Shown piece after piece: positions 1 through 8,324 of a stretch of DNA of 64,000 nucleotides; the stretch's first letter is position 1; every line of letters begins with the position of its first letter. Source of the stretch: Acinetobacter rathckeae (GTDB lineage: Bacteria; Pseudomonadota; Gammaproteobacteria; Pseudomonadales; Moraxellaceae); the NCBI RefSeq assembly GCF_015627125.1, contig NZ_VTDO01000001.1, positions 124,001-188,000 on the forward strand, read 5' to 3'. The notes beneath the pieces are model-generated. The model saw nothing but the letters and a program-made list of their open reading frames with translations. It had not been told where the DNA came from and did no database searches. The translations under genes were made by a program, and so were the position numbers.

Positions 1-1
1 A

Positions 2-58
2 TTACTAAAAGATGCAAACTCAATTTATCCTGGTCAGGTTTTACGTATTCCAGAATAA
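2..58 (+). CDS. LysM-domain protein, C-terminal end (partial)
   Basis: Only the last 18 codons and the TAA stop lie in the window. The tail reads ...SIYPGQVLRIPE, the characteristic last turn of a LysM peptidoglycan-binding domain, and is very like the end of the E. coli potassium-binding protein Kbp (YgaU), which has BON and LysM domains. The rest of the gene is upstream, so a Kbp identity is an inference from the tail. An intrinsic terminator follows within 25 bases. Confidence 0.6.
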   Translation, partial: LLKDANSIYPGQVLRIPE

Positions 59-80
59 GTAATATTTTAAAAAGATATAA

Positions 81-110
81 AAAAAGCCTGATTTAAAATC
101 AGGCTTTTTA
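81..110 (+). terminator. Intrinsic terminator after the LysM gene
   Basis: Perfect stem AAAAAGCCTGATTT / AAATCAGGCTTTTT with a T-run on both strands. It can end the LysM transcript on the plus strand and also the small minus-strand gene at 161-316. Confidence 0.85.
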
Positions 111-160
111 CCATCATCATGCTGTATAAATGTGTGTACATTAAATGTCTCCTAAAGTGG

Positions 161-316
161 TTAAGACCAGTTCATACGTTTAATGGCGAGCTTGGCCTGT
201 TTACGCTGCTTACGATGAAGAGCTTGAAACTCTTCCGTATGATGTACACCACCTTTTTGTAATAAAGGTGAGCGTGCAACATGGTTTCGTATTTTAGCAT
301 GTGCTTTTAGTTTCAT
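161..316 (-). CDS. Small basic protein, 51 aa, function unknown
   Basis: An ATG-to-TAA frame of 51 codons on the minus strand fills the space between two terminators. The product starts MKLKAHAKIR and contains NHVARSPLLQKGGVHH, then a strongly basic helix-like tail (RKQRKQAKLAIKRMNW). The AR-PLL-KGGVH core resembles small uncharacterised proteobacterial proteins I have seen; no function is known to me. A possible ribosome site (AAAGGAC) lies about 8 bases upstream of the ATG. The length, composition and tidy flanking terminators favour a real gene; it could be RNA-binding given its charge, but that is a guess. Confidence 0.6.
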   Translation of the reverse strand: MKLKAHAKIRNHVARSPLLQKGGVHHTEEFQALHRKQRKQAKLAIKRMNWS

Positions 317-338
317 GATAAAAGTCCTTTGCTTGGAT

Positions 339-366
339 AAAAAAGCCTAGCTTGAGCTAGGCTTTT
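339..366 (-). terminator. Intrinsic terminator downstream of lysP
   Basis: Stem AAAAAGCCTAGCTT / AAGCTAGGCTTTTT (imperfect at the loop, TTGA) with T-runs on both sides. It lies 85 bases past the lysP stop and just upstream of the small gene at 161-316, so it separates the two minus-strand units. Confidence 0.8.
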
Positions 367-451
367 TGTAGACATAAACAATGATTTAATCATGGTTTAG
401 TCTCTATTTGTTGCGAGTGTATATTACAACAGATTATGTTTTGGTCAAGTT

Positions 452-1921
452 CTAATCTGTAGCATCTTTAGGCATTGGTTTGACATCCATATCTTCATAA
501 GAAACCATTTTGGTCTTATATTTGATTTTATAACCAATCCAAATGGCTAAAAATACTGGAATGGTAATATATGTTGCAATAATGCCTTTCCAATCAATTT
601 CATGTCCAATAAACGCTTGGTAGTTTTGCCCAAGCGTAATAATTAAACACACTGCAAAAGCGAATAAAGGTCCTAAAGGAAACAGCTTTGCTTTGTATGA
701 CAAATCTGAAAGTTTGTAGCCTTGGGTCATATAGCCTTTACGAAAGCGATAATGGCAAATAGCTATACCAAGCCAAACGATAAATCCACACATGCCTGAC
801 ATGTTAAGTAGCCAAAAGTACACTTCCTTTTCACTTACAAAGTAGGTGAGTAAGCATAAAGCAGCTACTACAGTGGTTGCGTACAATGCATTCATTGGTA
901 CGCCACGTGCATCAAGTCGAGCAAATATTTTAGGTGCACTGCCAGATTTTGCCATGTTCCATAACATACGGGTCGATGAATATAGCCCTGAATTTCCTGC
1001 TGAAAGTACAGCTGTTAAAATGACTGCATTCATTAGGCCTGCAGCAAAGGCAAGCCCTGCTTTTTCATAGAGGAGTGTGAATGGTGACAGTGCAATATTA
1101 TTGTCATTAGCCGCTTGTAATAGTAAAGGGTCATCGTAATGAACCAATGTGGCAATAATGAAAATACATAAAACGTAAAATAATAAAATACGCCAAAAGA
1201 TTTGTTTAATCGCCAATGGAATGGTTTTTTCAGGAGATTTAGACTCACCTGCAGCAACACCAACCATTTCAGTGCCTTGAAATGAAAATCCAGCAATCAT
1301 AGCCACACCAATCATGGCTTGAAGACCACCAACAAACGGTGCATCTTTGTAATGCCAGTTTGCAAATACAGCACTTGGCTCACTCAGCATAATTTTAGCA
1401 ATCATAAATATGCCAAGAATAATAAAGGCAATAATTGCAATGACTTTAATGAGTGAGAAGACAAATTCACTTTCACCAAAGCCTTTGACGGTCATGGCAT
1501 TAATGGAGAAAATAATACCAATAAAAATGAGACTCCACCAAAATCCTGCAATCTCGGGAAACCAGAACTTCATAATAAACTGTACAGCAACCAGTTCAAA
1601 TGCAACGGTAATGGCCCAGTTGTACCAATAGTTCCAACCCAATGCGAAACCAAAGCCTTTATCTACATATTTATTACCATAGGTGAAAAATGCACCCGAT
1701 GTTGGGTTGTGTGTAGCAAGCTCACCTAAACTGGTCATTAAAAAGTAAATCATGATGCCAATCAGCACATAAGCAAGTAAAGCACCGCCAGGCCCTGCAC
1801 TAGCAATGGTTGAGCCAGATGCAAGAAAGAGTCCTGTACCAATAGACCCACCAATCGCAATCATGTTGAGGTGTCTTGCACCCAATTGGCGTTTTAAATG
1901 CGTAGGTTGATTTTCGCTCAT
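452..1921 (-). CDS. lysP: Lysine-specific amino acid permease (APC superfamily)
   Basis: A 489-aa inner-membrane amino acid:proton symporter with about 12 hydrophobic segments. The N-terminus LKRQLGARHLNMIAIGGSIGTGLF is the APC/AAT signature, and the stretches YFLMTSLGELA, GFGFALGWNYWYNWA, MIAGFSFQGTE and NAVILTAVLSAGNSG follow E. coli LysP almost residue for residue, which supports lysine as substrate. Length equals E. coli LysP (489). ATG start directly upstream of the RARHL region. It is followed 22 bases upstream by the rsmC stop, so it may be read through from rsmC. Alternative: another basic amino acid of the AAT subfamily. Confidence 0.88.
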   Translation of the reverse strand: MSENQPTHLKRQLGARHLNMIAIGGSIGTGLFLASGSTIASAGPGGALLAYVLIGIMIYFLMTSLGELATHNPTSGAFFTYGNKYVDKGFGFALGWNYWYNWAITVAFELVAVQFIMKFWFPEIAGFWWSLIFIGIIFSINAMTVKGFGESEFVFSLIKVIAIIAFIILGIFMIAKIMLSEPSAVFANWHYKDAPFVGGLQAMIGVAMIAGFSFQGTEMVGVAAGESKSPEKTIPLAIKQIFWRILLFYVLCIFIIATLVHYDDPLLLQAANDNNIALSPFTLLYEKAGLAFAAGLMNAVILTAVLSAGNSGLYSSTRMLWNMAKSGSAPKIFARLDARGVPMNALYATTVVAALCLLTYFVSEKEVYFWLLNMSGMCGFIVWLGIAICHYRFRKGYMTQGYKLSDLSYKAKLFPLGPLFAFAVCLIITLGQNYQAFIGHEIDWKGIIATYITIPVFLAIWIGYKIKYKTKMVSYEDMDVKPMPKDATD

Positions 1922-1943
1922 CTAAATTCCTTATTTGTTGCGT

Positions 1944-2951
1944 TTAAGCGTGGGCATATAAGACTTTAAAACCATTTTGGTCGGTTTTTATGGTGCATGT
2001 CCCAAAAGATTTTTCAATAATCGGCGAGTAGTTTAGGAATCGGTTGGCTACAATCCATAATTCGCCGTTGGTTCTGAGGTGTTGTTTGGCTTCACGGCAA
2101 AGATCTTCACTAACCGCATAATGGGTTTTTACTCCTTGATGAAACGGAGGGTTGCTCACAATGGCATCTAATTGTGAAGGCATATCGGCAATGCCTTGCA
2201 CAGCACAGCATTCAAGTTGCTCTGATATATTGTTTGCCTCAAAGGTCATTTTTGTCGATTCGAGTGCAAAGGCATCAACATCTAAAGCATAAATGGTATT
2301 TTTTTTATTTTGTTGTGCTAAGTAACATGCAATCACCCCTGCACCGCAACCAAAGTCTGCAATACGTCCTGTTTTCATTGACTTGAGTTGTGGAAGTAGG
2401 ACGGCTGTACCTATGTCTAAGTGATCTTGGCTAAAGACACCTGGTAGAGCACAAATTTTAAGGGTATTGTGTTCTGTATCAATCTGGTAGGTTTTTACCC
2501 AATCTTGAATGGGTTTTTTAGCGACAGGTTGCTCAAGTTGTGTATGCCAGAGTTGGCAGTGGCGAGCACTGTCTAGTTTTAAGGTGTTGCCATACATTTT
2601 AAGTTGTTTGGCTGCACGTTCAACGCCTATTTTCTTTTCGCCAACCAATAATATTTGGCAATCTTTTGCCAAATGACTCGCGACTTGGTGTAGTACGTAG
2701 CTTAATAATTCTTTAGATTTTGGCACAAAAATAACAGCTTGATCGTATGTTGCTGCAGGTAGGGTTATGCCAAAATGGGTATTGTAATCTGGGTGGTATT
2801 GTTCATAATCCGAAAAATTCCATGTCCAAATACTGGCATCAATACGATGATCGAGTTGTGAGAGTAATTGGTCACTAGGTGCATTAATAAAAAGAACTTT
2901 TCCTTTTAAGTACGCTTCTTGGCGTAAGATGACCTCACTACGTGGATCCAT
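1944..2951 (-). CDS. rsmC: 16S rRNA (guanine1207-N2)-methyltransferase RsmC
   Basis: 335 aa, the usual RsmC length. The N-terminal half (about 1-160) is the degenerate methyltransferase-like domain of the family; the C-terminal half carries the SAM-binding motif DFGCGAG at 199-205, the acidic LDVD at 223-226, and the catalytic NPPF at 267-270 followed by HQG, as in RsmC/RsmD/PrmC N-methyltransferases. It methylates G1207 of 16S rRNA in the assembled 30S subunit. It lies between xanP and lysP on the same strand; a hairpin separates it from xanP. The related RlmG is the alternative, but NPPFHQG and length favour RsmC. Confidence 0.85.
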   Translation of the reverse strand: MDPRSEVILRQEAYLKGKVLFINAPSDQLLSQLDHRIDASIWTWNFSDYEQYHPDYNTHFGITLPAATYDQAVIFVPKSKELLSYVLHQVASHLAKDCQILLVGEKKIGVERAAKQLKMYGNTLKLDSARHCQLWHTQLEQPVAKKPIQDWVKTYQIDTEHNTLKICALPGVFSQDHLDIGTAVLLPQLKSMKTGRIADFGCGAGVIACYLAQQNKKNTIYALDVDAFALESTKMTFEANNISEQLECCAVQGIADMPSQLDAIVSNPPFHQGVKTHYAVSEDLCREAKQHLRTNGELWIVANRFLNYSPIIEKSFGTCTIKTDQNGFKVLYAHA

Positions 2952-2981
2952 AATTGACTCTCATATGTATATAACAACGGA

Positions 2982-3007
2982 CTGCCCAATGCGTTGATAT
3001 TGGGCAG
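2982..3007 (-). terminator. Hairpin downstream of xanP
   Basis: Perfect 9-bp inverted repeat CTGCCCAAT / ATTGGGCAG with an 8-base loop between the xanP stop and the rsmC start. The following minus-strand bases (TCCGTTGTT) are only moderately T-rich, so it may attenuate rather than fully terminate. Confidence 0.55.
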
Positions 3008-3018
3008 GGCAGGGTACT

Positions 3019-4386
3019 TTATTCGTTATTTTCAGGCAAGACAATATTTAAAATAAGTGCAGCAATGCCACCTGTAGCTACACCAGAACTGAAAATATTA
3101 CGCATTAACTCAGGCATGTGTTTTAAAAAGTCAGGAACTTGAGAAATACCTAAACCTAACGCCAGTGCGACAGCAATAATGAGTAAGGCTCTACGGTCAA
3201 GCTTCGTACTGGCTAAAATATTAATGCCAGAAGCAGCCACGGCACCAAACATGACAATCACTGCACCACCTAAAACAGCTTGAGGCACAGCTTGAATGAT
3301 ACCTGCAATTTTAGGAAATAAGCCCAAAATAACCAGCATTGCAGCAATAAAAATGCCTACATAGCGACTGGCGACACCGGTAATTTGAATGACACCATTA
3401 TTTTGTGCAAATACAGAGCTTGGGAATGTATTAAATATGCCTGCAATAAATGAGTTAACACCATTTACTAATACACCGCCTTTAATGCGTTGCATCCAAA
3501 TTGGGCCACTGACAGGCTGTTGAGAAACTTTACTGGTAGCAGTAATGTCACCAATCGCCTCTAAAGAGGTCACTAGGTAAATAAAAGCTAAAGGAATAAA
3601 GAGCGACCAATCAAAAGAAATACCAAAGTGTAGCGGTGATGGTAGTTGGAAGGTAGGAGCATTATAGAATGTCGAAAAATCTAAATGGCCAAGTAAGCCT
3701 GCTAGCATATAGCCTGCAATCAGTGCAATAAATAAAGATGCACTTTTGAGCCAAATAATACGGGTACGGTTAAGAATAATAATCAATGCCAACACAAAGC
3801 ATGACATCATTAGATTATCGCTGTTGGCAAAAGTACCATCAGCCATGGCACCATAACCACCGCCCATACTAATCAATCCTTCTTTGACAAGAGTTAGACC
3901 AATAAGAAGTACCACAACACCTGTAACTAAAGGAGTAATGAGGGTTTTGATCCAGGGTAAAATACGAGATACACCCATTTCAATAAATGCACCTGCGATG
4001 ACGACACCAAAAATGGCGGCCATCACCTGTTGATACGGTGTGCCATTGGCAATCATTAAGCTACCTATGGCCATAATTGGGCCAATAAAGTTAAAGCTTG
4101 TGCCTTGTACAATAAGTAACCCTGCACCTAAGGGCCCAACTTTCTTACATTGTAAAAAAGTCGCAATCCCTGAAATCACCAGTGACATCGATAAAATCAT
4201 GGTGGTTTCATGTGCAGGAACTTTAAGTGCGCCACAGATTAAAAGACCTGGGGTTAAAATAGGAACAATAATCGCAAATAAGTGTTGTAAGGCTGCAAGT
4301 AAGGTCACAGAGACTTTCGGACGCTCATTAAGATGAATAATTAACTCAGATGAGTCGTCTTTATGTGGTGATAATGGGTCAGACAT
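3019..4386 (-). CDS. xanP: Xanthine permease, NCS2 family (XanP-like)
   Basis: A 455-aa, 14-segment nucleobase:proton symporter. Family signatures are clear: VQGTSFNFIGP, SLEAIGDITATS (the NCS2 motif with its essential Glu), FNTFPSS, and QNNGVIQITGVASRYVG. The sequence tracks E. coli XanP more closely than XanQ (ISMSL-like segment, QPVSGP, FGAVAASG). The N-terminus (HLNERPKVSVTLLAALQHL) matches family start regions. It imports xanthine for purine salvage or as a nitrogen source. Transcribed divergently from typA across about 170 bases. Confidence 0.87.
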   Translation of the reverse strand: MSDPLSPHKDDSSELIIHLNERPKVSVTLLAALQHLFAIIVPILTPGLLICGALKVPAHETTMILSMSLVISGIATFLQCKKVGPLGAGLLIVQGTSFNFIGPIMAIGSLMIANGTPYQQVMAAIFGVVIAGAFIEMGVSRILPWIKTLITPLVTGVVVLLIGLTLVKEGLISMGGGYGAMADGTFANSDNLMMSCFVLALIIILNRTRIIWLKSASLFIALIAGYMLAGLLGHLDFSTFYNAPTFQLPSPLHFGISFDWSLFIPLAFIYLVTSLEAIGDITATSKVSQQPVSGPIWMQRIKGGVLVNGVNSFIAGIFNTFPSSVFAQNNGVIQITGVASRYVGIFIAAMLVILGLFPKIAGIIQAVPQAVLGGAVIVMFGAVAASGINILASTKLDRRALLIIAVALALGLGISQVPDFLKHMPELMRNIFSSGVATGGIAALILNIVLPENNE

Positions 4387-4493
4387 AGAAAAGTGTGGTA
4401 TAGTTTACGAGTCGTTATTCTAATCGACTTACATGTCTTTACAAAATAAAACATGTGATTGAACTTAAAAAAGTGTGATTGTCAATAAAATGT

Positions 4494-4525
4494 CACTACT
4501 CAATGGTAGTGTTTTTTTGTATAAT
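4494..4525 (+). promoter_or_regulatory. typA promoter region with hairpin and -10 box
   Basis: TATAAT at 4520-4525 lies 31 bases before the typA ATG. Immediately upstream, CACTAC-tcaatg-GTAGTG (4494-4511) followed by seven Ts forms a terminator-like hairpin that occupies where a -35 box would sit. No convincing -35 element was found. The -10 is seen; its use as the typA promoter is inferred. Confidence 0.45.
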
Positions 4526-4556
4526 TTGCCCTCAAATTTTAGGCGTACCGAAATTC

Positions 4557-6395
4557 ATGTCATCAGATATTAAAAATCTCCGTAATATTGCAATTATTGC
4601 GCACGTCGACCATGGTAAAACAACTTTGGTTGATAAACTTCTTCAACAATCAGGTGCTTTAGGTGATCGTGCAGGCGAGATTGAGCGTGTCATGGACTCG
4701 AATGCGCTTGAAAGTGAACGTGGTATTACCATTCTTGCAAAAAACACTGCAATTACTTGGTTAGACAAGCGTACAGACACGACTTACCGCATTAACATCG
4801 TAGATACCCCAGGACACGCCGACTTCGGTGGTGAGGTTGAACGTGTAATGTCTATGGTTGACTGTGTACTACTTCTTGTAGATTCACAAGATGGTCCAAT
4901 GCCACAAACACGTTTTGTGACATCTAAAGCATTTGCTCGTGGCTTGAAGCCAATCGTTGTATTAAACAAAGTTGACCGTCCGGGCGCACGTCCTGACTGG
5001 GTAATGGATCAAGTATTTGATTTGTTTGATAACTTAGGTGCAAGCGATGAGCAGCTTGATTTCCCAGTGGTGTATGCATCAGGTCTAAATGGTATTGCTG
5101 GTCGCGAAGTAGATAACCTTGCACCAGATATGACGCCATTGTTTGAAACAATTGTTGATATTGTAGAACCACCAAAAGTAGATGCAGATGGTCCATTCCA
5201 AATGCAAATTTCATCACTTGACTATAACAACTTCGTGGGTGTTATTGGTATTGGTCGTATCCAACGTGGTTCTGTAAAACTGAACACGCAAGTGACTGTG
5301 ATTGATAAAGAAGGTAAAACACGTAACGGTCGTATCTTAAAAATCATGGGTTATCATGGTCTTGACCGTGTAGATGTAGAGTCTGCAGGCGCTGGTGATA
5401 TCGTATGTATTACAGGTATTGATGCACTGAACATTTCTGACACGATTTGTGATCCGAAAAATGTTGAAGCATTACCACCATTGTCTGTAGATGAACCAAC
5501 AGTATCTATGACATTCCAAGTTAACAACTCACCGTTTGCTGGTCGTGAAGGTAAGTTTGTAACATCACGTAATATTCGTGAGCGTTTAGATCGTGAATTA
5601 ATTCACAACGTTGCATTGCGTGTAGAAGACACAGACAGTCCAGACCGTTTTAAAGTATCTGGTCGTGGCGAACTTCATTTATCTGTTTTAATTGAAAACA
5701 TGCGCCGTGAAGGCTTTGAGATGGGTGTGTCTCGTCCTGAAGTAATCATGAAAGAAATTGACGGTCAAATCCAAGAACCATATGAAAATGTAACATTTGA
5801 TGTTGAAGAACAGCATCAGGGTTCGATTATGGAACAAATGGGTAACCGTAAAGGCGAAATGACTAACATGGAGCTTGATGGTAAAGGCCGTATTCGTATT
5901 GAAGCGACTGTACCTTCTCGTGGTTTGATTGGTTTCCGCTCAGAGTTCTTAACCATTACCTCTGGTTCTGGGATTATGACATCGAGCTTCTCTCACTATG
6001 GTCCTGCGAAGCAAGGTACTGTAGCGAAGCGTCAAAATGGTGTGTTAATCTCTATGGTTAATGGCACATGCTTGGCGTTTGCATTGTTCACATTGCAAGA
6101 CCGTGGTCGTCTATTTGCTGAACCACAGTTAGAAGTATATGAAGGCATGATCGTGGGTATTAACTCACGTTCTGATGACATGACTGTGAATCCAACGAAA
6201 GCAAAACAATTAACGAACATGCGTGCGTCTGGTACAGATGAAGCATTAACGTTAACGCCAGCGATTCGTATGACACTTGAGCAAGCACTTGAGTTCATTG
6301 AAGATGACGAATTGGTTGAAGTAACGCCAAAATCGATCCGTGTGCGTAAAAAATACTTAACTGAAAACGAACGTAAGCGTAATCGTGGTAAGTAA
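4557..6395 (+). CDS. typA: Ribosome-associated GTPase TypA/BipA
   Basis: 612 aa from ATG 4557 ([22 protein letters not shown]); an upstream in-frame extension to 4479 has no homology and is rejected. It is a translational GTPase of the EF-G/LepA class: G1 AHVDHGKT at 15-22, the switch region [17 protein letters not shown], and NKVDRPGAR, then domains II, III and V and the TypA-specific C-terminal domain (ending [11 protein letters not shown]). It assists 50S assembly and growth under stress or cold. Single gene flanked by its own promoter and terminator. Confidence 0.95.
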   Translation: MSSDIKNLRNIAIIAHVDHGKTTLVDKLLQQSGALGDRAGEIERVMDSNALESERGITILAKNTAITWLDKRTDTTYRINIVDTPGHADFGGEVERVMSMVDCVLLLVDSQDGPMPQTRFVTSKAFARGLKPIVVLNKVDRPGARPDWVMDQVFDLFDNLGASDEQLDFPVVYASGLNGIAGREVDNLAPDMTPLFETIVDIVEPPKVDADGPFQMQISSLDYNNFVGVIGIGRIQRGSVKLNTQVTVIDKEGKTRNGRILKIMGYHGLDRVDVESAGAGDIVCITGIDALNISDTICDPKNVEALPPLSVDEPTVSMTFQVNNSPFAGREGKFVTSRNIRERLDRELIHNVALRVEDTDSPDRFKVSGRGELHLSVLIENMRREGFEMGVSRPEVIMKEIDGQIQEPYENVTFDVEEQHQGSIMEQMGNRKGEMTNMELDGKGRIRIEATVPSRGLIGFRSEFLTITSGSGIMTSSFSHYGPAKQGTVAKRQNGVLISMVNGTCLAFALFTLQDRGRLFAEPQLEVYEGMIVGINSRSDDMTVNPTKAKQLTNMRASGTDEALTLTPAIRMTLEQALEFIEDDELVEVTPKSIRVRKKYLTENERKRNRGK

Positions 6396-6417
6396 TATTT
6401 AAATTATTTGCTTGATG

Positions 6418-6447
6418 AAAAAAGCCATCTTTATGATGGCTTTTTTT
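6418..6447 (+). terminator. Intrinsic terminator after typA
   Basis: AAAAAAGCCATC-tttat-GATGGCTTTTTTT, a perfect stem with a seven-T tail, 23 bases past the stop codon. Confidence 0.9.
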
Positions 6448-6594
6448 ATGCCGATATTTGTATATTTCATGTATTTCTTTATTTCTTTGTCATGTAAATG
6501 TGCTTAAATCAGAATCAGTTCACAAATTTTAACAACACTGAAAAAGAGTAGTAGGTTGTAGCCTACACACTTGATAATAACATTGGAGAACTTT

Positions 6595-7032
6595 ATGAGT
6601 ATTATGAAAGAGTTTCGTGAGTTTGCAATTAAAGGCAATATGATTGACCTCGCAATTGGTGTAATCATTGGTGGTGCTTTTAGTAAAATTGTTGACTCTT
6701 TAGTAAAAGATATTTTTATGCCAATTATCAGTTTAATTACTGGTGGGGGTGTTGATTTCACGCAAAAATTTATTGTGCTTGGAAGTAACCCAAATAATCT
6801 ACAATCACTGGCTGAACTACAAAAAGCAGGTGTGAATGTATTAACCTATGGTAATTTTATTACCATCTTTATTAACTTTATTATTTTGGCCTTTGTTGTA
6901 TTTATGATGGTTCGTTTAATTAATAAAGTACGTCGTAAAGAAGAGGCCGCACCTGCAGCACCTGCACCAACACCAGAAGATATTCAATTGTTACGTGAAA
7001 TTCGTGATGAGTTGAAACGCAAAGATGCATAA
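6595..7032 (+). CDS. mscL: Large-conductance mechanosensitive channel MscL
   Basis: 145 aa from ATG 6595, which has a good ribosome site (TTGGAGAAC); the upstream ATG at 6571 would add eight non-conserved residues. The N-terminus [33 protein letters not shown] is the MscL amphipathic S1 helix and pore-lining TM1 with its glycine-rich face; a short periplasmic loop, TM2 ([19 protein letters not shown]) and a charged C-terminal helix follow. The homopentamer opens on membrane tension to release solutes on osmotic downshock. The Ala-Pro-rich linker ([10 protein letters not shown]) before the last helix is typical. Confidence 0.95.
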   Translation: MSIMKEFREFAIKGNMIDLAIGVIIGGAFSKIVDSLVKDIFMPIISLITGGGVDFTQKFIVLGSNPNNLQSLAELQKAGVNVLTYGNFITIFINFIILAFVVFMMVRLINKVRRKEEAAPAAPAPTPEDIQLLREIRDELKRKDA

Positions 7033-7043
7033 TTAAAAATGTT

Positions 7044-7075
7044 AAAAAGCCACCTTTTTAGGTGGCTTTTTTTAT
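7044..7075 (+). terminator. Bidirectional terminator between mscL and ppiC
   Basis: AAAAAGCCACC-ttttta-GGTGGCTTTTTTT. It ends at the ppiC stop, so it serves both convergent genes. Confidence 0.88.
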
Positions 7076-7363
7076 TTAAAAATGTGACATACGAAATTTG
7101 ACTTCAACTAAATGATAGCCAAACTTGCTTTTTACAGGGCCTTGAATGGTTTTTTCAGGTGCGGAAAAAACCAATCTATCAATCACTGTCACCAGTTGCC
7201 CTTTTTTGACTTCGCCTAATTCACCGCCACGTTTAGCCGAGTTACAGGTTGAATGTTGTTTGGCTAACTTGGCAAAATCGGCACCATCGGCAAGCTTTTG
7301 TTTGAGCTGTTGAGCAAGAGTTAAGTCTTTTACCAAAATATGACGAACAATGGCAGTACTCAT
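7076..7363 (-). CDS. ppiC: Parvulin-type peptidyl-prolyl isomerase (PpiC-like)
   Basis: 95 aa, a stand-alone cytoplasmic parvulin with no signal peptide. Conserved elements are VRHILVKD at the start, HSTCNSAKRGGELG in the middle, and the closing FGYHLVEV, which form the rotamase fold with its two histidines. It catalyses cis-trans isomerisation of Xaa-Pro bonds. It begins 7 bases after the mutM stop, so the two are very probably co-transcribed. Confidence 0.88.
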   Translation of the reverse strand: MSTAIVRHILVKDLTLAQQLKQKLADGADFAKLAKQHSTCNSAKRGGELGEVKKGQLVTVIDRLVFSAPEKTIQGPVKSKFGYHLVEVKFRMSHF

Positions 7364-7370
7364 AAGTCAC

Positions 7371-8183
7371 CTATGCTTTAAGGGGTTGGCATTGCGGACA
7401 AAATACGCTTGCACGTTGCCCAAGTTTAAGATTTTCTAAGGTAGTTTCGCAGTTTACGCACATTTCACCGGCACGTCCGTAAGCGAGTAGGGTTTGCTGA
7501 AAATAGCCATTTTCACCCATGGCATTGGTGTAATCTCGTAAAGTCGAGCCACCCAGTTGTATGGCTTGTGCCAAAATGCGTTTAATTTCTACGGTCAGTT
7601 CTTCAATTTGTTGAGCTGTCAGTGTGTTTGCTGGTTGTGCCGGGTGAACACCAATGTTGAACAGGCTTTCTGTGGCATAAATATTTCCAACACCTACCAC
7701 AATATGGTTATCCATAATGGCGACTTTAATGGCAGTTTTTTTACGCTGTAAGGCTGTTTTAAGGTACTCTGCATTAAAGGCAGTACTGAGTGGTTCAGGG
7801 CCAAGTGGCTGAATAAGTTTTGTATGTGTGTCATCATTGAGCCATAAAATACAGCCGAACCGTCTAGGGTCATGGTATCTGAGCTCTAAATCTTCAAAGC
7901 GAATCACCAAATGGTCATGCTTGCGTAGTGGTTCGTTTAACTCACATAATCTAAAACTACCAGACATACCTAAATGCCATAGCATACTTTTACTTTCAAA
8001 CGCAGCAAAAATATATTTAGAACGCCGTGACAGGTTGGTGAGTTGTTGACCCACAAGTTGCTCTAAGTCAGATGGGATCGGCCAACGTAGTTTGTGTTGG
8101 TAGACCGTCACAGCTGTGACCTTGTGTTGAAGCAATGGCAATAAGCTATTTTTGGTGGTTTCGACTTCTGGAAGCTCAGGCAT
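7371..8183 (-). CDS. mutM: Formamidopyrimidine-DNA glycosylase
   Basis: 270 aa, the usual MutM/Fpg length. The mature N-terminus PELPEVETT supplies the catalytic Pro1 and Glu2; the conserved lysine is in RRSKYIF (K56). The helix-two-turn-helix region (VVGVGNIYATESLF) and a C-terminal zinc finger, C-x2-C...C-x2-C (CVNC ... CPQC), are intact. It excises 8-oxoguanine and formamidopyrimidines and nicks the abasic site. First gene of a two-gene unit with ppiC, divergent from the TonB-dependent receptor. Confidence 0.95.
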   Translation of the reverse strand: MPELPEVETTKNSLLPLLQHKVTAVTVYQHKLRWPIPSDLEQLVGQQLTNLSRRSKYIFAAFESKSMLWHLGMSGSFRLCELNEPLRKHDHLVIRFEDLELRYHDPRRFGCILWLNDDTHTKLIQPLGPEPLSTAFNAEYLKTALQRKKTAIKVAIMDNHIVVGVGNIYATESLFNIGVHPAQPANTLTAQQIEELTVEIKRILAQAIQLGGSTLRDYTNAMGENGYFQQTLLAYGRAGEMCVNCETTLENLKLGQRASVFCPQCQPLKA

Positions 8184-8324
8184 GTGGTGAGATGATGCTT
8201 AAATAGGATGACTTATTTTAGCATGCTTCGATTTATAGAGGGAATCGGTACTGATTTATCTGAGTAATGCCTGCTATACTCTCTGACAATTTAAATCATG
8301 ACGCACAATGATTAGGAAAAAATA

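Noticed and set aside
4479-4556. N-terminal extension of TypA (26 residues)
   Set aside because: The extension crosses the -10 box and hairpin and has no family counterpart; [10 protein letters not shown] at 4557 is the normal start.
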